This document shows, in pieces, positions 17,896 to 27,116 of a stretch of DNA of 64,000 bases (its first letter is position 1; each line of letters opens with the position of its first letter). Origin of the DNA: Bacillota bacterium. GTDB lineage: Bacteria > Bacillota > UBA4882 > UBA8346. Below the pieces are notes generated by a model, which worked only from the letters and a program-made list of their open reading frames with translations, was not told the origin of the DNA and searched no databases. The position numbers and the translations under genes were made by a program. Where the stretch lies: positions 1 through 64,000 of the forward strand of contig JAEWZY010000043.1 in the NCBI GenBank assembly GCA_023394955.1, read 5' to 3'.

Positions 17896-18894
17896 ATGAG
17901 CGCTCAAATGAAAAAACAAATTAGAATAGCGGGTTTTTCATTCTTAGGTTTTATAATCATAGTCGGCTTGATCTACCTGGGAATCATTGATGAATACACC
18001 GCCCAAATACTAACATTTGCAGCCATTAATGTAATCATTGCGCTGAGTTTGAATTTAATCTCCGGTTTCACCGGACAACTAGCTCTAGGCCATGCCGGGT
18101 TTATGGCCATCGGAGCTTATTCAACGGCTGCGTTGGTTATGCAAGCGCAAGTTCCCAATTTGCCGGCGATCTTAGCAGGAGGGTTTGTAACCGCCGTATT
18201 CGGTTTCGTGATTGGGTTTCCAACCTTAAGGATGAAAGGGGATTATTTAGCCATTGTTACTCTTGGTTTTGGAGAGATTATCAGGGTCCTGATGATTAAT
18301 GCCGAAAAAATAACCGGCGGAGCAGCGGGTTTAAAGGGAATCCCGTCCTTTACTAAAAACATCAGCTTAAACCCGGTACTCTCGTTTGTCTGGGTTTTTC
18401 TTTTTATGATCGGGACAATCATCTTAATCAGTAATTTAATCAAATCCTCCCACGGCCGGGCTATTGTTTCCATCCGTGAAGATGAGGTGGCCTCCAATGC
18501 AATGGGAGTTAACGTTTTTTACTATAAAATGTTTTCATTTACCTTATCCGCATTTATCGCCGGACTTGGCGGCGGGCTTTACGCTTTGTTTTTCGGCTAC
18601 TTAAACCCTACTATGTTTAACTTCTTGAAGTCATGCGACTTTCTAGTGATTGTAGTTTTAGGCGGCATGGGCAGTATTGTCGGCACAGTCGCAACCGGGT
18701 TTATCCTGACTTATCTCCAAGAATTTCTAAGGTTTTTACAGGATTACCGGTTGGTTATTTATCCTTTGATCTTGATTATCATCATGTTATTTAAACCTAC
18801 CGGGTTAATCGGTTTGGTTGAAGATTTTAAAAAATGGCGGACCCAAACATTTTCCGATCGAAAAGGCCAGTCGAAGGCGGGTGAACGGTTATGA
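17896..18894 (+). CDS. livM: Branched-chain amino acid ABC transporter permease LivM
   Basis: The second permease subunit; 332 residues from ATG 17896 (GGCGAGGTGG lies just upstream; the GTG at 17887 falls within that site). The family motif NLISGFTGQLALGHAGFMAI is present, with VLGGMGSIVGTVATGF near the C-terminus. The stop overlaps the livG start as ATGA, indicating coupled translation. Confidence 0.96.
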   Translation: MSAQMKKQIRIAGFSFLGFIIIVGLIYLGIIDEYTAQILTFAAINVIIALSLNLISGFTGQLALGHAGFMAIGAYSTAALVMQAQVPNLPAILAGGFVTAVFGFVIGFPTLRMKGDYLAIVTLGFGEIIRVLMINAEKITGGAAGLKGIPSFTKNISLNPVLSFVWVFLFMIGTIILISNLIKSSHGRAIVSIREDEVASNAMGVNVFYYKMFSFTLSAFIAGLGGGLYALFFGYLNPTMFNFLKSCDFLVIVVLGGMGSIVGTVATGFILTYLQEFLRFLQDYRLVIYPLILIIIMLFKPTGLIGLVEDFKKWRTQTFSDRKGQSKAGERL

Positions 18895-19679
18895 CCGTTT
18901 TAAAACTTGAAGACATCTCCATTTTTTTCGGAGGGTTGAAAGCTGTCTCCAATTTCAATCTTCGGTTAGAAGAAGGGGAATTGGTTGGGTTGATCGGCCC
19001 TAACGGGGCTGGAAAAACCACTATCTTCAATATGATTACCGGCGTATACACCCCCGATGAAGGCGATATCTATCTGCGCCAAAAAGGCGAATTGCATAAG
19101 GTAACCGGGCTCAAACCCTACCAAATCACCAGACTGGGTATGGCCCGGACTTTTCAAAACATCAGACTCTTCAAAGACTTGTCGGTCCTTGATAATGTGC
19201 GGATTGCCCATCATTTTAACGTTAAATATAACGCTTGGCAATCGGTTTTTCGTACTCCCGGATTTCAAAAAGAGGAAGCTGAAGTTTGGGAAAAAGCTTT
19301 AAAGCTTTTAAAGCTTTTTAATATCGATCAAAAAGGCGATGAGTTGGCCAAAAACCTTCCTTACGGCGAACAACGTAAATTGGAAATAGCCAGGGCGCTG
19401 GCAACCAATCCCCGGCTCTTACTCCTTGATGAACCGGCTGCGGGGATGAATCCTCAAGAAACTATGGATCTGATGCAATTAATCGAGTTTATTAGGAAGG
19501 AATTCAATTTAACCATTCTCTTAATTGAGCATGATATGAACTTGGTGATGGGAATCTGCGAACGAATAGTTGTGCTTGATTACGGTCGATTGATAGCCGA
19601 GGGAAACCCGGAAACGATCAAACATAATCCAAGGGTAATCAAAGCTTACCTCGGGGAGGAGGTTGAAGCCGGTGCTTAA
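18891..19679 (+). CDS. livG: Branched-chain amino acid ABC transporter ATP-binding protein LivG
   Basis: A 262-residue cytoplasmic ATPase. Walker A is GPNGAGKTTIFN, preceded by the LivG-type LVGLIG. GMARTFQNIRLF is characteristic of LivG; a degenerate signature LPYGEQRKLEIARAL and Walker B LLLLDEPAAGMNP follow, with the His-loop IEHDM. Overlaps livM by 4 nt and livF by 8 nt. Confidence 0.96.
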   Translation: MTVLKLEDISIFFGGLKAVSNFNLRLEEGELVGLIGPNGAGKTTIFNMITGVYTPDEGDIYLRQKGELHKVTGLKPYQITRLGMARTFQNIRLFKDLSVLDNVRIAHHFNVKYNAWQSVFRTPGFQKEEAEVWEKALKLLKLFNIDQKGDELAKNLPYGEQRKLEIARALATNPRLLLLDEPAAGMNPQETMDLMQLIEFIRKEFNLTILLIEHDMNLVMGICERIVVLDYGRLIAEGNPETIKHNPRVIKAYLGEEVEAGA

Positions 19680-20376
19680 AGTCGAAGGTGTCAATGTATT
19701 TTATGGCGCGATTCATGCCTTGCGTGATTGTAGTTTTCAAGTGAATGAAGGCGAAATAGCAACTTTGATCGGGGCTAATGGAGCGGGAAAAACCACAACC
19801 CTCCATAGCCTTTCGGGTTTGATCCCTTATAAATCGGGGAAGATTGAATTTTTAGGCCAATCATTACGTGGCGTATCCCCGGACCGGATCGTTAAATCTG
19901 GTATTGCCCAGGCGCCTGAAGGAAGAAGGATCTTTGCCAATCTGACGGTCAAAGAAAATTTGGAGATGGGGGCTTATATCCGCAAGGACAAACCAGGCAT
20001 TAAAAATGACTTGGAAATGGTCTTCAACCATTTTCCCCGGTTAAAAGAGAGAATAACCCAGATCGCCGGTACCTTAAGCGGCGGCGAGCAACAAATGTTG
20101 GCCATCGGACGGACTTTAATGTCCAGGCCGAAGTTGATGTTAATGGATGAGCCTTCAATGGGATTGGCCCCATTATTGGTCAAAGAAATTTTTTCGATTA
20201 TTAAGATTATAAATCAAGCCGGGACTACTATCTTATTGGTGGAGCAAAATGCTAATATGGCTTTATCTATAGCTAACCGCGCTTATGTACTGGAGACCGG
20301 TAAGATAGCGCTTCAAGGGAGCGCCAAAGAACTGGCTGCCAGCGAAGGAGTGCGCAAGGCTTATCTCGGAGGTTAA
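19672..20376 (+). CDS. livF: Branched-chain amino acid ABC transporter ATP-binding protein LivF
   Basis: The second ATPase, 234 residues from GTG 19672. Walker A GANGAGKTTTLHSLSG, the LivF-type IAQAPEGRRIFANLTVKENL, signature LSGGEQQMLAIGRTLM and Walker B LMLMDEPSMGLAP are all intact. GTG 19672 is preferred because GGGGAGGAGG at 19653-19662 sits about 9 nt before it; TTG 19663 touches the site. Completes the transporter begun at 15.6 kb. Confidence 0.95.
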   Translation: MLKVEGVNVFYGAIHALRDCSFQVNEGEIATLIGANGAGKTTTLHSLSGLIPYKSGKIEFLGQSLRGVSPDRIVKSGIAQAPEGRRIFANLTVKENLEMGAYIRKDKPGIKNDLEMVFNHFPRLKERITQIAGTLSGGEQQMLAIGRTLMSRPKLMLMDEPSMGLAPLLVKEIFSIIKIINQAGTTILLVEQNANMALSIANRAYVLETGKIALQGSAKELAASEGVRKAYLGG

Positions 20377-20442
20377 ATTTCTTAATAAAAGAGAAACTCT
20401 GCCGAATATATATGTAAAGACCAAGTTGAAGGAGGCTTGTTC

Positions 20443-21084
20443 ATGTTAGTAAAAGAATGCATGACGGTCAATCCGTTCACGATTGCCGAGAATATGCCGG
20501 TTTTTGAAGCGGGTGAACTGCTTCGAAAAAATAATATCTCCAGACTTCCGGTAGTTAGAGATGGAAAAGTAACCGGGATTATTACTCGAGAAGATCTTTT
20601 AAAAGTAACTCCATCGGCGGCTACCACCTTAAGCGTTTGGGAATTAAATTATGTACTTTCAAAAATACAAGTCAAAGATGGAATGACTAAAAATCCGATC
20701 ACTATCTCTCCTGACGCCACTTTGGAAGAGGCGGCCTTGATTATGCGGGATAAGAACGTAGGCGCTCTTCCGGTGGTTGAAAATGGGAAGTTGACTGGAA
20801 TTATCACTGAATCCGATATCTTCGACGCCTTTTTGGATTTGATGGGTTTGAAACAGACTGGGACCCGTCTGTCCATCGATTTCGAAGACCGGATCGGAGC
20901 AATTGCCGATCTTACCGAGATCATCAAAGAACAGGGAGTTAATATTATTTCTTTAGCATTGTTCCACCGCCCCAACAAACAAGGGCAGTTAGTTTTACGT
21001 CTCGAAGGCAGCGAACAGGAAAAGCTGATTAAAGAGATTGAAGCTAAAGGATTTAAAGTTGTTCATGTAGCAAATTGGCAATAG
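20443..21084 (+). CDS. CBS-pair and ACT domain protein (AcuB-like)
   Basis: A 213-residue protein with two CBS domains (VKECMTVNPFTIAENMPVFE and VKDGMTKNPITISPDATLEE) and a C-terminal ACT domain (RIGAIADLTEIIKEQGVNII). CBS pairs bind adenine nucleotides and ACT domains bind amino acids, so it probably senses metabolites. Its position after the branched-chain amino acid transporter suggests a regulatory link, though no direct partner is shown. AAGGAGG precedes ATG 20443. A terminator follows. Confidence 0.9.
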   Translation: MLVKECMTVNPFTIAENMPVFEAGELLRKNNISRLPVVRDGKVTGIITREDLLKVTPSAATTLSVWELNYVLSKIQVKDGMTKNPITISPDATLEEAALIMRDKNVGALPVVENGKLTGIITESDIFDAFLDLMGLKQTGTRLSIDFEDRIGAIADLTEIIKEQGVNIISLALFHRPNKQGQLVLRLEGSEQEKLIKEIEAKGFKVVHVANWQ

Positions 21085-21140
21085 GTTTTCGGCGATCAGC
21101 TAAAACTTTATAATTTGTTTGGAAATTCAATTCCTTTAGT

Positions 21141-21168
21141 AGCCAGCCCTTTACGCGCTGGCTTTTTT
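21141..21168 (+). terminator. Rho-independent terminator closing the liv region
   Basis: AGCCAGC (21141-21147) and GCTGGCT (21157-21163) form a stem followed by TTTTTT. Confidence 0.85.
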
Positions 21169-21275
21169 AGCGATATTTAAAAAATATTTCCGATTTATGC
21201 AGGTATTTACTGGACAATAACGTATTTTATTATAAGTTTATTAAATCACATCATCCAGGGAGGTTCAGCCGGGTA

Positions 21276-22595
21276 ATGTTAAAAACAGCCAAAGTTTATG
21301 TGCTCTTCATTAGCTTCAGCTTGATTATTCTGTTAAGTACGGGGGGGCAACCGGTAAAAAGCGAACAACCCTTAGATAGCGGTCATTTGATTAATATGAG
21401 CATTCCTTTAGAACCAAACACCAATCCAGATCGGACCATCCCTAGAAAGAATAGTGGTTTAGGAGATCAATCCGATTTATTTAAACATCTGGGTCCGTTT
21501 TTAAATTTATTAGGCGATGAAGTTCCGATTGTTAGAGGTGTTTATGCTACCGGTTGGATGACGGGCAGGGCGGACTTTCTTCAAAAAATGGTAGATTTTA
21601 CGGCAAAGACTGAAGTTAATAGCTTGGTGATTGACGTTAAAGATGATTCGGGCCGGATCAGTTACCATAGTAAAGTGCCACTGGCGCGGACCGTCGGCGC
21701 TAGTCACCCGAAGTTTGATCCGGTAAAGGTCGCTAATCTGTTACATCGTAATGATATCTATCCCATAGCTAGAATCGTAGTTTTCAAAGATCCACATTTA
21801 GCGGGCAGAAGGCCGGACTTGGCTGTTAAAAGCGCCCAAGGAGGCATTTGGAAGGATTTTAAAGGTCTTGCTTGGGTAGATCCTTATAATAAGGATGTTT
21901 GGGAGTATAATGTGGCGGTAGCCAAAGAAGCTGCCGGTTTTGGATTTAAAGAAATCCAGTTTGATTATGTCCGATTTACCAGTGATGGAGTGATTAAAGA
22001 CTGCCGTTATTTTTTTTCAAACGGAAGATCTAAATCCGATACCATTGCTGATTTTTTGGAATATGCTTACCAAGAGCTGAAACCTTTGGGGGTAAAAGTA
22101 TCCGCTGATGTCTTCGGCTTAACTTGCTCGGCCGAGAAAGACATGGGAATTGGTCAAGTTTTTGAAAAAATCGCTGAAAATGTCGATATTATCTGCCCAA
22201 TGGTTTATCCATCCCATTATAACCGGGGTGATTTTAACATTCCGGATCCGGATCGAAATCCCTATCAAACTGTATACCGGAGTATGATGGACGCCAAACG
22301 GAAAGCGGCTACTTTAAAAAAGCCGGTAATCATCCGGCCTTGGCTCCAAGATTTTTCGTTGCGGAACCGTTATGGCAGAGAACAGTTGTTGGCCCAAATC
22401 AAGGCCGTGCAAGACGCGGGGCTCCAAGAATGGATTTTTTGGAACCCAACCAACCGATATGATATTCGTAAGTATCGTTTGAAACAAGATGTAGAAAAGA
22501 AACTAGATCTGCCCCCGGACCTGTTCGATCCGTTTAACGAGAGACTTTTACCGATCCGAGGCCGAAAGATGCCAAATTTGGATGGGAGCAAATAA
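21276..22595 (+). CDS. Putative glycoside hydrolase, DUF4015 family (copy 1)
   Basis: A 439-residue secreted protein. An N-terminal hydrophobic segment (VLFISFSLIILLSTG) precedes a TIM-barrel domain of the DUF4015/putative glycosidase family: RGVYATGWMTGRADFLQKMV, NSLVIDVKDDSGRISY, YPIARIVVFKDP, FKEIQFDYVRFTSDG and ICPMVYPSHY. In the family the Asp/Glu residues of IQFDYVRF and related strands are candidate catalytic acids. The start ATG follows GGGAGGTT. A paralogue lies at 43.8-45.0 kb. The natural polysaccharide substrate is unknown. Confidence 0.88.
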   Translation: MLKTAKVYVLFISFSLIILLSTGGQPVKSEQPLDSGHLINMSIPLEPNTNPDRTIPRKNSGLGDQSDLFKHLGPFLNLLGDEVPIVRGVYATGWMTGRADFLQKMVDFTAKTEVNSLVIDVKDDSGRISYHSKVPLARTVGASHPKFDPVKVANLLHRNDIYPIARIVVFKDPHLAGRRPDLAVKSAQGGIWKDFKGLAWVDPYNKDVWEYNVAVAKEAAGFGFKEIQFDYVRFTSDGVIKDCRYFFSNGRSKSDTIADFLEYAYQELKPLGVKVSADVFGLTCSAEKDMGIGQVFEKIAENVDIICPMVYPSHYNRGDFNIPDPDRNPYQTVYRSMMDAKRKAATLKKPVIIRPWLQDFSLRNRYGREQLLAQIKAVQDAGLQEWIFWNPTNRYDIRKYRLKQDVEKKLDLPPDLFDPFNERLLPIRGRKMPNLDGSK

Positions 22596-22612
22596 TATTT
22601 CATAAATATTGT

Positions 22613-22641
22613 TTGCTTTTAGGAAATCCTTTTGGTATAAT
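22613..22641 (+). promoter_or_regulatory. Promoter of rplM-rpsI
   Basis: TTGCTT (22613-22618), a 17-nt spacer and TATAAT (22636-22641). Confidence 0.75.
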
Positions 22642-22647
22642 AAAAAA

Positions 22648-22765
22648 GTCGTAAAATTTACGGCCCTTTTTTCCCGAACAACTAATTTAATTCGGTTGAA
22701 AACGAGAATTTGGTTTTTTGGGACGAATTTAGTTGATCGAGAGATTAACAGCATTCATGCAGGGG
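22648..22765 (+). promoter_or_regulatory. Structured leader of rplM, possible ribosomal-protein leader
   Basis: The 5' UTR contains a perfect palindrome CGTAAAATTTACG near 22650 followed by CCTTTTTT, then CAACTAA (22679-22685) that can pair with TTAGTTG (22728-22734). Leaders of this operon bind L13 or an operon product in some Firmicutes; the resemblance is positional and structural only. Confidence 0.4.
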
Positions 22766-22774
22766 GAGGATATC

Positions 22775-23209
22775 ATGAAAACATTTTTGGCTAAACCGGA
22801 AGAGGTTCAGCGCAAGTGGGTTTTGATCGACGCCGAAGGGAAAACTCTCGGTCGTTTAGCCTCCGCGGTAGCTACCATTTTGCGTGGCAAACACAAACCC
22901 ATTTACACACCTAATGTGGATTGCGGAGATCACGTTATCATTATTAACGCGGAGAAAGTAATCTTAACCGGTAATAAGGCTCAGGACAAGATCCATTATA
23001 CTCACTCAATGTATCCCGGTGGTTTAAAAGAGATTCAATACGGCCATTTATTGAAGACCAAACCGGAATACGCCTTAACCAAAACCATCTGGGGAATGCT
23101 TCCCCATAATCGCTTAGGCCGTAAAATGATTAAAAAATTAAGAGTTTATCGCGGAAATGAGCATCCACACGCGGCTCAATTACCGAAAAAACTCGAAATT
23201 CAGGCCTAA
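22775..23209 (+). CDS. rplM: Ribosomal protein uL13
   Basis: 144 residues, full L13 length. It contains [18 protein letters not shown], the AYTPN-type segment ([20 protein letters not shown]) and [23 protein letters not shown] 22775 follows GGGGGAGGA; an upstream in-frame start at 22733 adds residues absent from the family. Forms the conserved pair with rpsI 18 nt downstream. Confidence 0.98.
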   Translation: MKTFLAKPEEVQRKWVLIDAEGKTLGRLASAVATILRGKHKPIYTPNVDCGDHVIIINAEKVILTGNKAQDKIHYTHSMYPGGLKEIQYGHLLKTKPEYALTKTIWGMLPHNRLGRKMIKKLRVYRGNEHPHAAQLPKKLEIQA

Positions 23210-23227
23210 GAAGGGGAGGAATGACGG

Positions 23228-23638
23228 ATGGCACGCGCTAAAAAAAGTACCAAATCAGTATATTACGGAACAGGTAGAAGAAAATGTTCAGTTGCCAAGG
23301 TAAGATTGGTAGCAGGCCAAGGCAATGTGATTGTTAATGGTAAACCGGTTTTAGATTATTTTGGACGTAAAATACTGGAACTTACCGTTAGACAACCGAT
23401 GGTAGTCACTAATACTGAAAGCAAATATGATGTTTTGGTGAACGTCCATGGTGGAGGAATGACCGGTCAGGCCGGAGCGGTCCGGCATGGAATTTCCAGA
23501 GCTTTGTTAAAAGTCGAAGATGATTTTAGATCGCCGCTTAAAAAAGCCGGTTTTTTAACCCGGGATCCGCGAATGAAAGAGCGGCGTAAGTACGGCTTGA
23601 AAAAAGCCAGAAAAGCCCCACAATTTTCAAAACGTTAA
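23228..23638 (+). CDS. rpsI: Ribosomal protein uS9
   Basis: 136 residues. [17 protein letters not shown] and the C-terminal [12 protein letters not shown], whose final Lys-Arg reaches the P-site tRNA in ribosomes, identify S9. GGGGAGG precedes the ATG. A terminator follows immediately. Confidence 0.98.
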   Translation: MARAKKSTKSVYYGTGRRKCSVAKVRLVAGQGNVIVNGKPVLDYFGRKILELTVRQPMVVTNTESKYDVLVNVHGGGMTGQAGAVRHGISRALLKVEDDFRSPLKKAGFLTRDPRMKERRKYGLKKARKAPQFSKR

Positions 23639-23643
23639 TTGGA

Positions 23644-23671
23644 AAACACGGCCAAAAGCCGTGTTTTTTTA
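23644..23671 (+). terminator. Terminator of rplM-rpsI
   Basis: AACACGGC and GCCGTGTT flank a short loop and are followed by TTTTTTT. Confidence 0.9.
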
Positions 23672-23688
23672 TAAAGGGGAGGATTGCC

Positions 23689-24324
23689 GTGCGAGTGTTA
23701 ATTGTCGGAGGCGGGCCGGTGGATTTGGACCAATTAAACCGGGAATTGGAGTCAGGACCGGATCTAATTATTGGGGCGGATGGCGGCGGGAAATATTTGT
23801 ATGATATTGGACAGTTCCCCCATATTTTAATGGGTGATTTCGATTCTTTAGCCCCGGAAATCCATCAAGAAATATGCCAGGCCGGAGTGGAGCTTCTTAC
23901 TTATCCAATAGCCAAAGACCAGACCGATATTGAGCTGGCGGTTGACCTTTCTTTAGCCCGGGGAGGAACTAAGATTAGGATCCTCGGAGGATTGGGAGAA
24001 CGGCTCGATCATACTCTAGGGAATATCGGTTTACTATTAAAAGCTTGTCAACAAGGGGTACCCGCTTTTCTAATCGATTCCAGGCAGGAAGCGACCATCA
24101 CTAACAGGGATATCCGGATCTCAAGCGAGGGGGGAATGGGTCTTTCTTTAATCCCGTTAACCCTTAAGGTATCGGGGGTTACGACCAGCGGGTTGAAATT
24201 TCCCTTAAATAACGCTGACTTGTATTTTCACCAGACCCTGGGGATTCATAATGAATGCACCGGAAAGACAGTTGGAATTTCTTTAAAAGAAGGCATTTTA
24301 CTAATCATAACTTTCCAGGAGTAG
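23689..24324 (+). CDS. thiN: Thiamine pyrophosphokinase
   Basis: 211 residues. Converts thiamine plus ATP to thiamine pyrophosphate. The family motifs IGADGGGKYLYDIGQFPHIL, MGDFDSL, PIAKDQTDIELAVD and GGLGERLDHTLGN are all present. The start is GTG 23689 behind GGGGAGGA, before the MRVLIVGGG strand. It stands between ribosomal-protein genes and mazEF, with no thiamine cluster nearby. Confidence 0.93.
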   Translation: MRVLIVGGGPVDLDQLNRELESGPDLIIGADGGGKYLYDIGQFPHILMGDFDSLAPEIHQEICQAGVELLTYPIAKDQTDIELAVDLSLARGGTKIRILGGLGERLDHTLGNIGLLLKACQQGVPAFLIDSRQEATITNRDIRISSEGGMGLSLIPLTLKVSGVTTSGLKFPLNNADLYFHQTLGIHNECTGKTVGISLKEGILLIITFQE

Positions 24325-24364
24325 AAGCCAATTAATTTAGTTCCTAAAATTAAACTAATCCCAT

Positions 24365-24394
24365 TTGACTGATTTTGCCGAAAGTGTATATAAT
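24365..24394 (+). promoter_or_regulatory. Promoter of the mazEF-type pair
   Basis: TTGACT (24365-24370), an 18-nt spacer and TATAAT (24389-24394). Confidence 0.6.
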
Positions 24395-24429
24395 AAAGAG
24401 AGCGTAGAAAGCTTTGCGGGGGTGGAGTA

Positions 24430-24705
24430 ATGGCGCAGGCCAAAAGGATTATGGTCAGTTTGCCCGATAGCCTCCTCCAAGAGGTGGACGGAATCGTACG
24501 CCGGGAAGAGGGAAACCGTAGCGCTTTTGTTCGTGAAGCAATGCTTCTTTTAATCAGGGAACGCCACCGACTGGCGGAGTTAGAAAAGTGGCGGTCCGGA
24601 TATGAGAAGACGGCGGTAATCAACCGGAAGCTGGCAGAAGACGGATTGGAGCAAGATCTTCAAACATTGGAGAGCTATGAAGACTACCTTGAGAAAAGGG
24701 AATAG
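24430..24705 (+). CDS. Ribbon-helix-helix antitoxin, EndoAI/MazE type
   Basis: A 91-residue protein beginning with a ribbon-helix-helix DNA-binding fold (AKRIMVSLPDSLLQEVDGIV) followed by a charged helical tail (LESYEDYLEKRE) of the sort that occupies the toxin in EndoA/EndoAI complexes. GGGGTGGAG precedes ATG 24430. The toxin gene starts 6 nt after its stop. Expected to neutralise the toxin and autoregulate the pair. Confidence 0.9.
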   Translation: MAQAKRIMVSLPDSLLQEVDGIVRREEGNRSAFVREAMLLLIRERHRLAELEKWRSGYEKTAVINRKLAEDGLEQDLQTLESYEDYLEKRE

Positions 24706-24711
24706 TGAATA

Positions 24712-25062
24712 ATGGTCCGTCGGGGAGATATCTTCTATGCCAATTTGAACCCGGTGATCGGCTCTGAACAAGGCGGTCTCCGACCGGTGTTAATTCTTCA
24801 GAATGATATCGGGAACACTTATAGTCCAACTACAATCATCGCTGCCATTACATCCAGAATTAAACGGGCCAAACTACCCACTCACATTGAATTGAAATCC
24901 AACCGATACCGACTGGAAAAAGATTCGGTGGTCCTTTTGGAGCAATTACGTACTATCGACAAACAGAGATTAAAGGAACGCATCGGCCATCTTGATGAAG
25001 AAACCATGGCCAAAGTTAATAATGCTTTAGGAATCAGTTTGAGCTTAAAAGAATTGAATTAA
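24712..25062 (+). CDS. mazF: MazF-type endoribonuclease toxin (EndoA)
   Basis: 116 residues, close to Bacillus EndoA in length and sequence pattern: [20 protein letters not shown] followed by RPVLILQND, then [12 protein letters not shown] and a catalytic-loop-like [13 protein letters not shown]. The family cleaves mRNA at short specific sites. All segments are intact, so the toxin should be active. It lies directly behind its antitoxin, the usual EndoAI-EndoA order. Confidence 0.95.
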   Translation: MVRRGDIFYANLNPVIGSEQGGLRPVLILQNDIGNTYSPTTIIAAITSRIKRAKLPTHIELKSNRYRLEKDSVVLLEQLRTIDKQRLKERIGHLDEETMAKVNNALGISLSLKELN

Positions 25063-25065
25063 GAG

Positions 25066-25098
25066 ACAGGTCGGTCATGGGACTGGCTTGTTTTATTT
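25066..25098 (+). terminator. Terminator after mazF
   Basis: ACAGGTCGGTC (25066-25076) pairs with GACTGGCTTGT (25081-25091) allowing G-U pairs; TTTTATTTT follows. Confidence 0.65.
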
Positions 25099-25121
25099 TA
25101 TAGAGATTCGGGGGAAAACCT

Positions 25122-25856
25122 ATGAAACCGATAATCGGCGTCAGTTGTAATCAAAGAAGATGGGCTGGAGAGTATTATCTACGGACAGAATATGTCCGGG
25201 CAATTATCGAAAATTCGGGAGCGCCGTTACTAATTCCGATCAGCCATGATTCGGAGTTATTAACCGATAGTCTGAAATATTGTGATGGTTTATTATTAAC
25301 CGGTGGCGGCGACTTAGGGCCGGATTTTCATCAGGAACAGACTCCTTTGTTCCTCGAGAATGTTGATGAAGAAAGGGATTGGTTTGAAATTGCCTTAGTA
25401 AGGCTGGCCTTAAAGGCTGAAAAGCCGGTCCTAGCTATTTGCCGGGGACTTCAAGCGCTAAATGTGGCCCTTCATGGCACCCTATATCATGATATAGACA
25501 CGGAACTTCCCCATTCCGGAGCGCATCAAGGGGATTCCATCGCTCACGAGGCTTCACATTCGATTTATTTTAAGGAAAATACCCGACTGGCGGAGATCTT
25601 TGGCGGAGAAACACTGGTCAATAGCGCCCATCACCAAGCAATTAAAGATTTAGGAGCAGGATTGGCCGTTAGTGGAATCAGTCCGGATGGTTTGATCGAG
25701 GCGGTAGAAGGAAAGAAGGGTTTTGTCCTCGGAGTTCAATGGCATCCCGAGCGGTTGCTTCATATTCCGGCGATGAATCAAATTTTCAAGGATTTCGTGG
25801 AAGCATGTCGAAATAAAGTATCCTTAAACCAGAATATTTTAGCGGCGGGATGTTGA
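25122..25856 (+). CDS. Class I glutamine amidotransferase, gamma-glutamyl-GABA hydrolase type
   Basis: A 244-residue peptidase C26/PuuD-like protein. The nucleophile elbow LAICRGLQALNVALHGTLYH carries the catalytic Cys. VNSAHHQAI and VQWHPERL (catalytic His-x-Glu) complete the triad; the N-terminal PIIGVSCNQRRW and LTGGGDLGPDF are typical. Family members hydrolyse gamma-glutamyl amides such as gamma-Glu-GABA in putrescine use. No putrescine genes are adjacent, so substrate is open. Confidence 0.9.
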   Translation: MKPIIGVSCNQRRWAGEYYLRTEYVRAIIENSGAPLLIPISHDSELLTDSLKYCDGLLLTGGGDLGPDFHQEQTPLFLENVDEERDWFEIALVRLALKAEKPVLAICRGLQALNVALHGTLYHDIDTELPHSGAHQGDSIAHEASHSIYFKENTRLAEIFGGETLVNSAHHQAIKDLGAGLAVSGISPDGLIEAVEGKKGFVLGVQWHPERLLHIPAMNQIFKDFVEACRNKVSLNQNILAAGC

Positions 25857-25945
25857 CTAAAAAGACCGGATTATGATAATCTTAGAGTCGTTATATTATT
25901 TACGACAGACAGATTTCAGGACGAGATCAATTAATTGAGGGAACT

Positions 25946-26416
25946 ATGCTGGAACTGCAGATCCGATCAGATCAAGCGATGATTAAATTAGGAGAGTTTT
26001 TAGGAGAACGGGTCAAACCCGGGGATCTCCTTTTTTTATCAGGAGATCTTGGCGCCGGTAAAACCACTTTGGTAAAGGGAATCGCCAAAGGGATGGGGAT
26101 TGGGTCCGATATTACCAGCCCTACTTTTCACTTGCTCAAAACCTACCACGGCAGGTTTCCTTTAAATCATTTAGACTTGTATCGTTTGGGGTCCGGACTG
26201 GATGTTGAAATGTTGGAACTGGATGATCTGGCCATGGAAGGAGTGACGGTAATCGAGTGGGGTGATTTTGTGAAAGACCGGCTTTTTAATGAATATTTGG
26301 AGATCCTAATCGGGTTTTGCGAGGCGGTAGATTCCAGGAGCGTTACTTTTATTCCTTCCGGAGCGCGATATAGACGTTTAATCGGGGAGATATATAATGT
26401 TGATTTTAGGTCTTGA
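25946..26416 (+). CDS. tsaE: tRNA threonylcarbamoyladenosine biosynthesis ATPase TsaE
   Basis: 156 residues. P-loop GDLGAGKTTLVKGIAKGMG, SPTFHLLKTYHG and HLDLYRL identify TsaE, the ATPase that regenerates the TsaBD complex during t6A synthesis. Overlaps tsaB by 20 nt; tsaB's ATG at 26397 lies within its last codons. Confidence 0.96.
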   Translation: MLELQIRSDQAMIKLGEFLGERVKPGDLLFLSGDLGAGKTTLVKGIAKGMGIGSDITSPTFHLLKTYHGRFPLNHLDLYRLGSGLDVEMLELDDLAMEGVTVIEWGDFVKDRLFNEYLEILIGFCEAVDSRSVTFIPSGARYRRLIGEIYNVDFRS

Positions 26417-27116
26417 TACGGCTACCCCCTGGGGGGCGATGGCTTTAGGCGATGGAGGGGAGATTTATTTTGAATTATCCCTGAAAAGCGGTAAAGGCGG
26501 CGGAGAATACTTGCTCTCAATATTAAATCAATTTTTAGATAAGTCCGGTAAGAGCTTGAATGAAGTGGACTTAATTGCCGCCGGGACCGGACCCGGTTCT
26601 TATACCGGGATTCGGGTAGGTTTGGCGGCAGTCCGGGGGTTGGCTGAAGGATTAAAGATCCCAGTAATGGGCATCGGCACTTTACGGATTATTGCGGAAA
26701 ACGGCTATCGGGCCGGAGATTGGGTGGTAGCTGTAATAGATGCCCGGCGTGGATGGGTGTATGCCGCTTTATATCAAAACAGCGCTCTAGGGTTAAAAGA
26801 ATATTGGCCCCCATGTTATACTGAGGTTGAGAGTTACGCTAAGAAATTAGCTGCCTTGAAGGATGTCTTGATCCTCGGCGATGGCGGAAAAAAATATCGG
26901 GACATTTGGGAAAAAAATTCCCAATTTAAAATCGGGCCTTCCGTTTGGGACCGGCCATCGGCAGCCAACTTAACGCGGATCGCCGCCCAACAATGGCTTA
27001 CTGAAAATAAGAATGAAAACAAGGACCTAGGCCCGTGTTATCTGCGAAAGGTAGAGGCTGAGGCGCGTTTGGAGGAACGGATGAATGCGGATCGAAGTCG
27101 TTCCGATGAAACTTGA
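26397..27116 (+). CDS. tsaB: tRNA threonylcarbamoyladenosine biosynthesis protein TsaB
   Basis: 239 residues. The ASKHA-type start LILGLDTATPWGAMAL and GTGPGSYTGIRVGLAAVRGL are diagnostic. TsaB is the inactive paralogue that partners TsaD (6.5 kb). Overlaps tsaE by 20 nt and rimI by 32 nt, so the three are translated as a unit. Confidence 0.96.
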   Translation: MLILGLDTATPWGAMALGDGGEIYFELSLKSGKGGGEYLLSILNQFLDKSGKSLNEVDLIAAGTGPGSYTGIRVGLAAVRGLAEGLKIPVMGIGTLRIIAENGYRAGDWVVAVIDARRGWVYAALYQNSALGLKEYWPPCYTEVESYAKKLAALKDVLILGDGGKKYRDIWEKNSQFKIGPSVWDRPSAANLTRIAAQQWLTENKNENKDLGPCYLRKVEAEARLEERMNADRSRSDET